From assembly GCA_964387075.1 (NCBI GenBank), contig CAYLVB010000007.1, positions 124,001-188,000 on the forward strand: a DNA stretch of 64,000 nucleotides, in the 5' to 3' direction. Source of the stretch: PALSA-968 sp964387075. GTDB lineage: Bacteria; Bacteroidota; Bacteroidia; B-17B0; Aurantibacillaceae. The notes below the pieces were generated by a model. The model was not told where the DNA came from, did not search any database, and saw nothing but the letters and a program-made list of their open reading frames with translations. Shown here in pieces: positions 49,198-57,242 of this stretch. Made by a program: the position numbers and the translations under genes. Each line of letters starts with the position of its first letter. The first letter of the stretch is position 1.

Positions 49198-50136
49198 TTA
49201 TGCAGCAATATTCTCCTTTTTCTTTTCCGCATAGGCCATAGCCGCTTCGCGCACCCAGGCTCCGTCGGCATGCGCCTTGTTGCGCGCTTCCAAACGTTCT
49301 TTGTTACAGGGGCCGTTGCCTTTTATTACGTTGTAGAACTCCGTCCAATCGGGCTCCGAAAAATCGTAACCCTTTTTACTTTCGTTCCATTTTAAATTCT
49401 TGTCAGGGATGGTCAAACCTAAATACTCGGCCTGCTCAACGGTGCGGTCCACAAATTTCTGGCGCAGTTCATCATTTGTTTCGCGTTTGATACGCCATTT
49501 CAAAGCCTGCGCGCTGTTCGGAGATTCTTTATCGGGTGGGCCAAACATCATCATGGTGGGGAACCACCAGCGGTTCAACGCATCCTGCGCCATTTGTTTT
49601 TGCCCGGGCGTGCCAAAAGATAAATGACACATGATTTCGTAACCCTGGCGCTGGTGAAAGCTCTCTTCTTTACAAATTCTTACCATGGCGCGTGCGTAAG
49701 GCCCGTAAGAGGTTCTTTGCAGCATCACCTGGTTCATGATGGCGGCTCCGTCAACCAACCAACCCACCGCGCCTATATCGGCCCAGGTAAGTGTTGGGTA
49801 ATTGAAGATGGAAGAATATTTTGCTTTTCCTGTATGCAATGCATCCAATAATTCATCGCGGCTCGCGCCCAAAGTTTCAGCGGCGGTATAGAGGTATAAT
49901 CCGTGGCCGCCTTCATCCTGGACCTTAGCCAGCAATACGATCTTGGCACGCATGCTAGGCGCGCGGGTGATCCAGTTACCCTCAGGCAACATACCGATTA
50001 TCTCGCTATGCGCATGCTGCGAGATCTGGCGGATCAGGTGCTTGCGGTAATTATCGGGCATCCAATCCTTGGGCTCGATGAAGTCGTTCGAACCCAGTTT
50101 GGAGTCAAATATCTTTTCGTGTGCTGCAGTATCCAT
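49198..50136 (-). CDS. paaA: Phenylacetyl-CoA epoxidase catalytic subunit PaaA
   Basis: 312 residues from the ATG at 50136 (MDTAAHEKIFDSKLGSNDFI); a TTG three codons upstream is the only longer option. This is the di-iron oxygenase subunit: ISQHAHSEIIGMLPEGNW, LAKVQDEGGHGLYLYTAAE and RICKEESFHQRQGYE carry the Glu/His metal ligands, followed by LNRWWFPTMMMFGPPD. It inserts one O2 atom into phenylacetyl-CoA to make the epoxide at the start of aerobic phenylacetate breakdown. A TATATTTG box lies upstream. The reductase PaaE and the FeS factor PaaD must be encoded elsewhere. Confidence 0.93.
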   Translation of the reverse strand: MDTAAHEKIFDSKLGSNDFIEPKDWMPDNYRKHLIRQISQHAHSEIIGMLPEGNWITRAPSMRAKIVLLAKVQDEGGHGLYLYTAAETLGASRDELLDALHTGKAKYSSIFNYPTLTWADIGAVGWLVDGAAIMNQVMLQRTSYGPYARAMVRICKEESFHQRQGYEIMCHLSFGTPGQKQMAQDALNRWWFPTMMMFGPPDKESPNSAQALKWRIKRETNDELRQKFVDRTVEQAEYLGLTIPDKNLKWNESKKGYDFSEPDWTEFYNVIKGNGPCNKERLEARNKAHADGAWVREAAMAYAEKKKENIAA

Positions 50137-50156
50137 TTTCGGCAATTTAATCCTTA

Positions 50157-50164
50157 CAAATATA
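50157..50164 (-). promoter_or_regulatory. TAnnTTTG -7 box of paaABC
   Basis: Minus-strand TATATTTG ends 20 bases before the paaA ATG. No TTG is seen at the -33 distance, which would fit an activator-dependent promoter. Confidence 0.5.
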
Positions 50165-50251
50165 GCATTTGCGGGCCTTTTTCAGCATAATCAAGGACAA
50201 TTTTTGAGAGCATAACCAATTGGCTCCTAGTTATACTGACAAAGGTCATTC

Positions 50252-51736
50252 CTAGTTGAAGCGAACACCGAAACTAAACGTAAGGTATATAGTGGAATTA
50301 TGCAGTTTGGTAGCTTTTACCAGGTTGGGGTTATAGAGATAATAATCTTCGTCCCATACCGTGTAGATCACCCCCATATCAAAATAGGTATTCTTCTTAC
50401 CCTTAAATCCTAGTCCGCCGCTATAGGTACTGCGGGAGAACTTACCGCCCAGATCGCCAAACGGACTTCCGTACAAAGCATAACCCGCGCGTATCACTAC
50501 CGGGTTCAGATTCAGTTCGGCACCAGCGCGGATGTTGATGCCGGCGCCGTATTTTTTTTGTATGGTGAGGTTAACCGGGTTCAAAAAACCATCATCGTCT
50601 TTAAATCGCGCGGCCGAATAAGCAACGTATTCCACATCAACATTGGTGGCCAGGAGTTTTTTATGGATGTAAGCAATACTTCCGCCCAGGCGCGCCGGCG
50701 TATACATCCGGTATTTGAAAAAACCGTCGTAGGAGGCGTTGTATTTATCGCCCAGCGAGGTAATGGCCGAGTCATACAGGGCCTGCATCTTGTATTCGTA
50801 ATTATCTGTGAGTTTGATGATGGAAGGGGTATGCGCATAGGCTCCTAACCGAACGCTTCCCATGCGATAAATGATACCTGCTTTCAGATTATACCCATTT
50901 CCTGAAGTGACCAATTGTTCTTCGTACTTCATCGACTTGAACGGATAGATTGAATTCTTGTGATCATACTCGGTATATTCCGAACTGCGTGTGTATTTTA
51001 TCATCGGGATCCCCAGGGTTGCGCCCACGTACAGTTTGTCGTCGAAGGCATGCGCAAAAGAAAAAGCCAGCTCGCCTGTCCTTCCTTTTTGCGTCATTGT
51101 TTTGGTTTGGCGCAAGTGCGTATTTGGCAAATTCATGCCCCAGTAATGCGAAGTATCCGTACTACTTTCAGGATTGATCAGGTAGGTTTGGTAGGCCAGC
51201 CACTCGTATGTACCACTCAGCTGCGATGGGTAAAACCCATTGGCCGATAGCACAAAATCATCGATCATGCTGCTGTCGCCCGGATTGACGCCTGAAATAT
51301 TGGTACTGAAATTATAATCGCTTAGCCTGTTCCAGCTTATGCCAAAAGCGTTGCGCTGGTTCCATTCGGAATACAATTTGCTGCTTGCGGGGTATGGGTT
51401 CTTTTGATCCCAGGCGCTTACAAAACCCACGTTCGAAAAATTCAGCTTGGTAGAAAAATCCGTATCGGTGCTGTCGTAATGCATGGCTTTCGTATTCTGG
51501 ATACGTATACCGGGGGTGATTGAAAATTCGCCGCTGCGATACACGGCTATCCCCGCCGGGTTGAAGTTCATGCAGGATAGATTTGCTCCCAGTGCGCCGA
51601 AGGCTCCTCCCATGCTCATAAAACGAGAATCGCCGTAGAACGAATTCTGAGAATAGCGCAGGGCGTCAATGTCATCCTGCGCCAGTGCCTGTTTGCCGCA
51701 AAGGATCGGTAGAATTATTAAGAAACGCTTGATCAT
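50252..51736 (-). CDS. Outer-membrane transport protein, OmpP1/FadL family
   Basis: 494 residues with a signal peptide (MIKRFLIILPILCGKQALAQ). The start of the mature protein (DDIDALRYSQNSFYGDSRFM, then SMGGAFGALGANLSCMNFNP, AGIAVYRSGEFSITPG) is the FadL hatch pattern, including the NPAG motif. The remainder is amphipathic beta strands ending in LTFSFGVRFN, a barrel C-terminus. FadL proteins let hydrophobic compounds (fatty acids, aromatics) cross the outer membrane. It is next to paaABC in the same direction, 106 bp upstream, so aromatic-acid uptake is possible but unproven. Its ATG lies 6 bases past the T-run of the preceding gene's terminator. Confidence 0.88.
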   Translation of the reverse strand: MIKRFLIILPILCGKQALAQDDIDALRYSQNSFYGDSRFMSMGGAFGALGANLSCMNFNPAGIAVYRSGEFSITPGIRIQNTKAMHYDSTDTDFSTKLNFSNVGFVSAWDQKNPYPASSKLYSEWNQRNAFGISWNRLSDYNFSTNISGVNPGDSSMIDDFVLSANGFYPSQLSGTYEWLAYQTYLINPESSTDTSHYWGMNLPNTHLRQTKTMTQKGRTGELAFSFAHAFDDKLYVGATLGIPMIKYTRSSEYTEYDHKNSIYPFKSMKYEEQLVTSGNGYNLKAGIIYRMGSVRLGAYAHTPSIIKLTDNYEYKMQALYDSAITSLGDKYNASYDGFFKYRMYTPARLGGSIAYIHKKLLATNVDVEYVAYSAARFKDDDGFLNPVNLTIQKKYGAGINIRAGAELNLNPVVIRAGYALYGSPFGDLGGKFSRSTYSGGLGFKGKKNTYFDMGVIYTVWDEDYYLYNPNLVKATKLHNSTIYLTFSFGVRFN

Positions 51737-51742
51737 AGATTA

Positions 51743-51771
51743 AAAAAAGCCCTTCCGGGTAAGAAGGGCTC
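51743..51771 (-). terminator. Rho-independent terminator abutting the fadL-like start
   Basis: On the minus strand AGCCCTT (51771-51765), a 9-base loop and AAGGGCT (51755-51749) form a stem followed by seven T. It ends the lipoprotein gene at 51789 and lies directly before the ATG at 51736. Confidence 0.75.
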
Positions 51772-51788
51772 CTGTAGATTATAGAATA

Positions 51789-53087
51789 TTATTTGCGGGG
51801 TCTTGCAACTCCGCCCCCTGTATTGCTTCCACCGTTGTAGATGCCCCCTCCGTTGGTTCCGCCCGTGTTGCCGCCACCATTGATCTGGATGACGCTGCCT
51901 CCACGCGTGCCGCCGCCGGTATTGCCGCCGCCCGTATTACCACCACCTGTATTGCCTCCGTTGTCCCCACCGCCCGTGCTCAACCATTTTTTTGGACGGC
52001 CTTCGTTTACCGGTGTTCCGGTGTTGGTGTTTCCGGGCGTTGTAGTGTTGTTATACGTGCCGCCGTTGTACACGTTACCGCCATTGTTACCTTTTGTAGC
52101 GCCGCTATTGTACATGGGCCTGCCATCCGACGGCTGGTTGTTCATAGGGCTGTTGATCGCGTTGTTCACAGGATTCTTTGCTTCAACCACTTTTGTATAA
52201 TGATCTTTCGATAAAGCAACCTTGCTGAAACGCTCTGTATTGTAAGGCGAAGTGCCGGGAGGGCCTTCAATTGTAGGTTTATTAACTACCATATGACCCG
52301 GACCGGTTACCGGTGATGTAACATGACTGTTGCCGCCGGTGTGCGAACCACGCGGACCATAATTCGAGTAGCTGCTGCTGTTGAAATCGTAGCTATTGTA
52401 GTAGCCGCCGTAGGGATTATAATTACCATAAGGGCTGTAACCATAACCGCCGCCAAAACCGTATGGAGAATAGCCGTAAGGATTATATCCTCCATAACCC
52501 ATTCCCATACCCCACGGACCGTTTCCGTAACCGTAACTCATGCCCATGTTAAAGCCATTGTTAAAGCCGGCATTGTATCCGTTACCAAATCCATTGTAAT
52601 AAGGATTGTAATAGGAGTTCCAGAAACTGGCGGAAGGCGAGTAATAACCCCAACCGCTGTTGTAATTGTTGTAGCCACCGTAACCCATGTTGTAGCTGCT
52701 GTAAATACTGTTTCCATAACACGAAGGATTACCATTGTAGAAATACGAATTGGTATTGTACGTATCGTAGTAACCTGTTCCGTAGATGGGGTTATTGAAA
52801 CGGCGTATGCGCGCGGCATAGGCGTTATCGTAATAATCGTCGTAATTAAAATTCGGGTCCTGGTAATACGGGTTGTTCTTATCCGCTTCAGTAGCGGCAA
52901 TTTTGCCCGCGTTGGGATCTACAGCTTGTTTTGCCGCGTACTGCTCAGTTTGCGGAGCCACATTGGGCTTGCGGTCGGTAGCGGGATTATAATACACATC
53001 ATTTGCACTGGCCAAACCATCGGTTTGGGTCTTACAACTCATAAGCGCCATTAAAGCACCCATAAATATTATCACTAATTTTTTCAT
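51789..53087 (-). CDS. Gly/Tyr/Asn-rich low-complexity lipoprotein
   Basis: 432 residues. The lipobox is LMSC with Cys18 (MKKLVIIFMGALMALMSC). After a short Ala/Asn-rich region, residues of about 75-240 are mostly Gly, Tyr, Asn, Phe, Ser and Met in motifs such as YNPYGGY and GYSPYG. Residues of about 260-330 form the only ordinary-looking segment (GHMVVNKPTIEGPPG; YTKVVEAKNPVNNAIN). The C-terminal third is repeats of GGGNTGG. It resembles prion-like or phase-separating low-complexity proteins and glycine-rich surface fibres; no enzyme motif is visible. The composition is real rather than a frame artefact, because signal, lipobox and stop are in one frame. It is followed by a terminator. Confidence 0.75.
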   Translation of the reverse strand: MKKLVIIFMGALMALMSCKTQTDGLASANDVYYNPATDRKPNVAPQTEQYAAKQAVDPNAGKIAATEADKNNPYYQDPNFNYDDYYDNAYAARIRRFNNPIYGTGYYDTYNTNSYFYNGNPSCYGNSIYSSYNMGYGGYNNYNSGWGYYSPSASFWNSYYNPYYNGFGNGYNAGFNNGFNMGMSYGYGNGPWGMGMGYGGYNPYGYSPYGFGGGYGYSPYGNYNPYGGYYNSYDFNSSSYSNYGPRGSHTGGNSHVTSPVTGPGHMVVNKPTIEGPPGTSPYNTERFSKVALSKDHYTKVVEAKNPVNNAINSPMNNQPSDGRPMYNSGATKGNNGGNVYNGGTYNNTTTPGNTNTGTPVNEGRPKKWLSTGGGDNGGNTGGGNTGGGNTGGGTRGGSVIQINGGGNTGGTNGGGIYNGGSNTGGGVARPRK

Positions 53088-53208
53088 TGTCTTGTTCTTT
53101 AAATCTTAATTTTGCGGACAATTAACTCCCCCTTAGAGCAGGGGTCTAAGATCTACCATAAAGGTACAAAAAGTATTCCAAAGATTAAACCCTGATTTAA
53201 CATAAGTT

Positions 53209-54675
53209 ATGAGCAAAGAAATAGGTACAAGAGCGGCTGATTTCAGCAAATGGTACAACGAATTGGTTGTGAAGGCCGACCTGGCCGAGCACAGCGCGGT
53301 TCGGGGCTGTATGGTGATAAAACCGTATGGCTATGCTATTTGGGAAAAGATGCAGCAGGCCCTGGATAAGATGTTCAAGGATACCGGCCACGTGAATGCC
53401 TATTTCCCGCTTTTCATCCCTAAAAGTTTCTTTACCAAGGAGGCCAGCCACGTGGAAGGTTTTGCCAAGGAATGCGCCGTGGTTACCCACTATCGTTTAA
53501 AGAACTCAGAGAACGGAATTATCGTAGACCCGGACGCCAAACTGGAAGAAGAACTTATTGTGCGCCCCACTTCAGAGACCATTATCTGGCATACCTACAA
53601 AGGATGGATACAGTCGTACCGCGACCTTCCTTTATTGATCAATCAATGGGCCAACGTAGTGCGTTGGGAAATGCGCACGCGTTTGTTTTTGCGCACGGCA
53701 GAATTCCTTTGGCAGGAAGGACATACCGCGCACGCCACCGAAAAAGAAGCGGTTGAAGAGACTGAAAGAATGTTGGGCGTTTACGCGGATTTCGTTGAGA
53801 ATTTCATGGCCGTTCCGGTCATCAAAGGAGTAAAAACCCCTAACGAACGTTTTGCCGGCGCACTCGAGACCTACTGCATTGAAGCCATGCTGCAGGATGG
53901 CAAAGCATTGCAGGCCGGAACTTCACACTTTCTGGGGCAGAATTTTGCGAAGGCTTTTGATGTGAAGTTCGCTACCAAAGAAGGAGGCCTCGAACACGTA
54001 TGGGCTACTTCGTGGGGAGTTTCCACACGCTTGATGGGTGCCCTGGTGATGAGTCATAGTGATGATAACGGACTTGTCCTTCCTCCTAAATTAGCGCCTA
54101 TTCAAGTGGTGATCGTTCCTATTTATAAAGGCGAAGAAGGGCTTGCAAAGATTACGGAAGCGATCACACCCATAAAAAAAGCATTGGAAGCAAAAGGCAT
54201 TTCTGTGAAATACGATAACCGCGATACGCAGCGCCCCGGATGGAAATTTGCCGAGTATGAACTGAAAGGTGTGCCGGTTCGTGTAGCCATCGGTGAGCGT
54301 GATCTTGCGAACGGAACCGTGGAGGTGGCCCGTCGTGATACCTTAAGCAAGGAAGTTCTTCCCATTGCCGGCATCGAAGAGAAAATTGAAAAACTGCTGC
54401 TCGATATCCAGGAAAATCTGTACACACTCGCGAAAAAACGTCGCGAAGAAAGCAATCATGTTGTAAATACCATGGATGAATTTAAAGCTGCGCTTGAAAA
54501 AGGAGGCTTTATTTACGCGCATTGGGACGGCACCGCCGAGACCGAGCAAAAGATCAAAGAAGAAACGAAAGCCACCATTCGCTGCATCCCACTTGACAAT
54601 AAAAAAGAAAGCGGAAAATGCGTGTACAGCGGCAAACCTTCCGGGCAAAGAGCGCTCTTTGCCATCGCGTATTAA
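53209..54675 (+). CDS. proS: Prolyl-tRNA synthetase, archaeal/eukaryote-like (type 3)
   Basis: 488 residues, class II aminoacyl-tRNA synthetase. Motif 2 is in NQWANVVRWEMRTRLFLRTAEFLWQEGHTAH, with RPTSETIIW before it and the motif 3 region in GLEHVWATSWGVSTRLMGALVM. The anticodon-binding domain (APIQVVIVPIYKGEEG) is followed by a C-terminal extension with KCVYSGKPSGQRALFAIAY. There is no YbaK-like editing insert, and the length is near 490, which marks the short eukaryote/archaea-like type common in Bacteroidota. Charges tRNA-Pro in the cytosol. A TAATTTTG box at 53107-53114 might be its promoter. The CCCGATAGCTATCGGG palindrome lies 20 bases after the stop. Confidence 0.95.
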   Translation: MSKEIGTRAADFSKWYNELVVKADLAEHSAVRGCMVIKPYGYAIWEKMQQALDKMFKDTGHVNAYFPLFIPKSFFTKEASHVEGFAKECAVVTHYRLKNSENGIIVDPDAKLEEELIVRPTSETIIWHTYKGWIQSYRDLPLLINQWANVVRWEMRTRLFLRTAEFLWQEGHTAHATEKEAVEETERMLGVYADFVENFMAVPVIKGVKTPNERFAGALETYCIEAMLQDGKALQAGTSHFLGQNFAKAFDVKFATKEGGLEHVWATSWGVSTRLMGALVMSHSDDNGLVLPPKLAPIQVVIVPIYKGEEGLAKITEAITPIKKALEAKGISVKYDNRDTQRPGWKFAEYELKGVPVRVAIGERDLANGTVEVARRDTLSKEVLPIAGIEEKIEKLLLDIQENLYTLAKKRREESNHVVNTMDEFKAALEKGGFIYAHWDGTAETEQKIKEETKATIRCIPLDNKKESGKCVYSGKPSGQRALFAIAY

Positions 54676-54694
54676 AACAACTGTCAGTTCGAGT

Positions 54695-54710
54695 CCCGAT
54701 AGCTATCGGG
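54695..54710. repeat. CCCGATAGCTATCGGG palindrome, copy 3
   Basis: Identical to 5873-5888; 15 of 16 bases also at 34339-34353. It follows the proS stop, and all three copies lie 20-75 bases downstream of a plus-strand gene. Confidence 0.6.
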
Positions 54711-54796
54711 ATCGAGAACCTTGCACAAATCTCATTTCCTGTATTCCTTTTCAGGATTTTCGGGATTAGTTTTCATTTCGTACCTTTAGCCTTCTA

Positions 54797-55498
54797 ATGG
54801 CCGAATCACAAAGGGAAAATATCATCCACATGCTGCGCGAGAAATCGGTGATGAAGCAGGATGTGTACCGCAACACCCATGACACTTTCGCTCTCCTGAA
54901 AGATGTGGTCAAAGACATTGTTGACGACCTTCGTTCAGAAGCCCTCAAAATCGATCGCCGCATTAGCGTAGATTACCGTTTTCCAAGCGATCACGAGATA
55001 GAACTGAAAGTGGCCGGCGATATGCTTGTTTTTTACATGCACAGCAACGTATTTGAGTTTGACACCAGTCACTCGATGTTCAAAACGGGTTACATTAAAA
55101 AGAACCCGCTGAACTCGTATTGCGGGATCATCTATGTATACAATTTCCTGGCGGATAGCTTTAAATACAACCGCCTGCAAGACCTGGGCTACCTCATTGC
55201 ACGCATGTTTGTGAACCGCGAGAGCCACTTTTTTGTAGAATCCAAGCCCCCAATGGGTTATAAATACACCAATTTCTCTGAAGATCCCGTTTCCAAGGAG
55301 GCCTTACAGGAAATTGTGTACGACCTCATCCATTATGCCATCAGTTTCGACCTTTACACCCCACCTACCGATGCGGTCCGCGAGATCTCCCTCAACGAGA
55401 TACTGGAACGCGTGCAGAGCGATAAGTTGAAAACGGGCAAACGCCTGGGTTTCAACAGCCAATCTGACGCAAATTTTAACGACGAAATGAACTGGTAG
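54797..55498 (+). CDS. Conserved soluble protein of unknown function
   Basis: 233 residues, no signal or membrane segment. The N-terminal 45 residues are helical (ENIIHMLREKSVMKQDVYRN). The centre is beta-rich (HEIELKVAGDMLVFYMHSNVFEF; NSYCGIIYVYNFLADSFKYN), and a helical end follows (ALQEIVYDLIHYAISFDLYTPP). The sequence has the feel of a well-conserved Bacteroidota housekeeping protein, but I cannot name a domain. A TACCTTTA box (one mismatch to TAnnTTTG) is at 54781-54788, 8 bases before the ATG. It is followed by tRNA-Glu on the same strand. Confidence 0.7.
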   Translation: MAESQRENIIHMLREKSVMKQDVYRNTHDTFALLKDVVKDIVDDLRSEALKIDRRISVDYRFPSDHEIELKVAGDMLVFYMHSNVFEFDTSHSMFKTGYIKKNPLNSYCGIIYVYNFLADSFKYNRLQDLGYLIARMFVNRESHFFVESKPPMGYKYTNFSEDPVSKEALQEIVYDLIHYAISFDLYTPPTDAVREISLNEILERVQSDKLKTGKRLGFNSQSDANFNDEMNW

Positions 55499-55502
55499 GG
55501 TA

Positions 55503-55530
55503 TTTGGAATTAAAAAAAATAGTACATTTG
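55503..55530 (+). promoter_or_regulatory. Promoter of tRNA-Glu
   Basis: TTTG at 55503-55506 and TACATTTG at 55523-55530 (exact TAnnTTTG) are 19 bases apart (TTG start to TA start), 19 bases before the tRNA 5' end. This is the best full promoter match in the window. Confidence 0.75.
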
Positions 55531-55549
55531 CACTCCATTTTAACAAAAT

Positions 55550-55621
55550 GGCCCGTTCGTCTAGGGGTTAGGACGCGTCCCTTTCACGGATGAAACACGA
55601 GTTCGATTCTCGTACGGGCTA
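55550..55621 (+). tRNA. tRNA-Glu (anticodon TTC)
   Basis: 72 bases. The acceptor GGCCCGT pairs with ACGGGCT (G-U at the first pair), discriminator A at 55621. The D loop (CTAGGGGTTAG), anticodon loop CTTTCAC with TTC, and the CACGAGTTCGATTCTCGT T-arm are canonical. CCA is not encoded. Confidence 0.95.
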
Positions 55622-55626
55622 CGAAT

Positions 55627-55741
55627 AAAAGCAGAGATCCCGCCGTATGGCGGGATTTTTGTTTTTAGGCGGGCGAAAACGAGCTTGCTCGTTTTCGATC
55701 GGATAAAAACAAAAATCAAGCGCAGCTTGATCTCTGCTTTT
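55627..55741. repeat. Nested inverted repeats after tRNA-Glu (branched hairpin structure)
   Basis: Outer arms AAAAGCAGAGATC (55627-55639) and GATCTCTGCTTTT (55729-55741) are perfect 13-bp partners. Inside, ATTTTTGTTTTTA (55655-55667) pairs perfectly with TAAAAACAAAAAT (55704-55716), closing CGAAAACGAGC/GCTCGTTTTCG (55674-55684 and 55687-55697). On either side are the terminator hairpin (55637-55656) and ATCAAGC/GCTTGAT (55715-55721 and 55725-55731). The whole folds into a multi-arm structure. The following stretch to 55953 contains no supported gene; an open frame at 55685-55957 overlaps these arms and has no family signal. Confidence 0.8.
55637..55660 (+). terminator. Terminator after tRNA-Glu
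   Basis: ATCCCGCC, loop GTAT, GGCGGGAT (perfect 8-bp stem, 55637-55656), followed by TTTTT. It starts 16 bases after the tRNA end. Confidence 0.85.
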
Positions 55742-55953
55742 TCAAAGCGACACCCAAGAGAACTGGCGAAGCCGAATCCCGTACGCTACATTTTAGCAGA
55801 AAGGCTTGAAGATCTTCCTGGCCTTTTGCATTTTACGGCCTTTCGGCTCAGGGACGGTCCAGGGATTATTTTTAATCATCTTCGCGTCATGAGAAAAGTC
55901 ATTTCCCTTAAGTTTTTTTTATTGCGAAAAAAGCGGACTTTTACGGTGCAATT

Positions 55954-57012
55954 ATGAAAACCATCCTGCTCATAGAAGACAACGACATGGTTCGCGAGAA
56001 CACCGCGGAGATACTGGAACTTGCCAATTACAAAGTATTGCAGGCTGAGCAAGGCAAGGCTGGCGTGGAAATGGCGCAGCAACACAAACCCGACCTCATC
56101 ATTTGCGACATCATGATGCCGGTGCTTGACGGCTATGGCGTGATCCATCTTTTAAGCAAGAACCTGGAAACGGCCAGCATTCCCTTTATCTTTCTCACCG
56201 CTAAGAACGAACGCAGCGATTTCCGCAAAGGAATGGAAATGGGCGCCGACGATTATATCGTAAAACCTTTTGATGATATTGAATTATTAAGAGCGGTGGA
56301 AAGTCGACTGAAGCGCAGCGAGATGTTGCGGGCTGAATTCTCTAAGAACGTAGAAGGTTTGAATAAGTTCTTTGATGAGATCAAAGATATTGACCAATTA
56401 AAAGAACTTTCGGCCGAGCGCAGGATCAAAACATTCAAAAAGAAAGAGATCATTTTCAGTGAAGGTAATTCTCCCAACTTCCTCTATTTCCTCTCGAAAG
56501 GAAAAGTAAAGACCTTTAAGGCGCACGAATACGGCAAAGAACTGATCACCACGCTTTACAAAGAAGGCGATTTCTTTGGTTATCTCGCCCTTCTGGAAGA
56601 AGGCCCGTATACGGATACTACCGAAGCCCTCGAAGATTCGGAGGTTTGCATGATACCCAAAGAGGATTTTTTCTCACTCATCTACAACAACATCACCGTG
56701 ATGAAGAAGTTCATTAAAATGCTCTCGGATAATATTCTGGAGAAAGAAGAGCAACTGGTGAATCTGGCTTACAGTTCGGTAAGAAAACGAGTTGCCGAAG
56801 CTTTGGTATTGCTGCAATCCCGTTACGATAAAAGTCCGGAGCAAAACTTCAGCATCTCCCTTTCGCGCGAGGACCTCGCCAATATCGTGGGCACCGCTAC
56901 CGAATCATTGATACGCACGCTGAGTGATTTCAAAGAAGAAGGACTTATCGAGATAAAAGCCGGAAAGATCACGATCGTGAACCTCGAAAAGCTTATAAAA
57001 CTTAGGGCTTAA
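55954..57012 (+). CDS. Response regulator fused to a Crp/Fnr-type DNA-binding module
   Basis: 352 residues. A CheY-like receiver at 1-~120 has acidic pocket E8-D9, phospho-acceptor D52 (IICDIMMP), switch Thr in FLTAKNE and Lys in DDYIVKPFDD. After a helical linker, a cyclic-nucleotide-binding beta-barrel at about 155-270 has FKKKEIIFSEGNSPNFLYFL, GKVKTF and GDFFGYLALLEEGPYTDTTEALEDSEVCM. Then a Crp winged helix at about 285-350 has SLSREDLANIVGTATESLIRTLSDFKEEGLIEI. The usual cAMP-binding Arg/Ser pair is not clear, so phosphorylation may be the only signal. No histidine kinase is adjacent. A 20-bp palindrome 134 bp downstream is a candidate target. Confidence 0.9.
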   Translation: MKTILLIEDNDMVRENTAEILELANYKVLQAEQGKAGVEMAQQHKPDLIICDIMMPVLDGYGVIHLLSKNLETASIPFIFLTAKNERSDFRKGMEMGADDYIVKPFDDIELLRAVESRLKRSEMLRAEFSKNVEGLNKFFDEIKDIDQLKELSAERRIKTFKKKEIIFSEGNSPNFLYFLSKGKVKTFKAHEYGKELITTLYKEGDFFGYLALLEEGPYTDTTEALEDSEVCMIPKEDFFSLIYNNITVMKKFIKMLSDNILEKEEQLVNLAYSSVRKRVAEALVLLQSRYDKSPEQNFSISLSREDLANIVGTATESLIRTLSDFKEEGLIEIKAGKITIVNLEKLIKLRA

Positions 57013-57145
57013 GCCTATTAAAAAAGGGCATTTTTGTCCCGAATAAAAATGTTACGCTTTTTGGTCTCCCATTGGAGAAAACCCGATTGACCGCAAGGGC
57101 CTTATTTTATCTAAACCTGTTTTAGGCGTATTAGTTCGAAGGGTG

Positions 57146-57165
57146 TTTTGACCTATTGGTCGAAA
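57146..57165. promoter_or_regulatory. Candidate Crp-type operator TTTTGACC-TATT-GGTCGAAA
   Basis: A 20-bp imperfect palindrome (7 of 8 arm pairs match) lies in the 230-bp gap between the response regulator-Crp gene and the secreted-protein pair at 57243/57633. Size and symmetry suit a Crp/Fnr dimer. Binding by the neighbouring regulator is inferred from position. Confidence 0.4.
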
Positions 57166-57242
57166 TGTTAGTATTTGCAGGCCTTTGTTTAAAGCCCCTT
57201 CCTGCCACTCGTCGTAAATTTATATGATCTAAACCTTGCCAA

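Noticed and set aside
51841..52200. 119-codon proline-rich open frame on the plus strand
   Set aside because: It is the complement of the GGGNTGG repeat region; an artefact of composition.
52323..53054. 243-codon open frame on the plus strand opposite the lipoprotein gene
   Set aside because: Its product is almost only Val, Ile, Ala and Thr, the expected antisense of a Gly/Tyr/Asn-rich gene; no signal, motif or promoter.
55750..55800. Possible duplicated tRNA-Glu 3' end or attachment site (CCGAATCCCGTACGCTAC)
   Set aside because: The similarity to the tRNA end is limited to about 10 bases, and there is no integrase or mobile cargo nearby.
55685..55957. 90-codon open frame between tRNA-Glu and the response regulator
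   Set aside because: It runs through the inverted-repeat structure and overlaps the next ATG; the product (ending RKKRTFTVQL) has no recognisable fold. I also looked for a GIY-YIG endonuclease remnant here and saw none.
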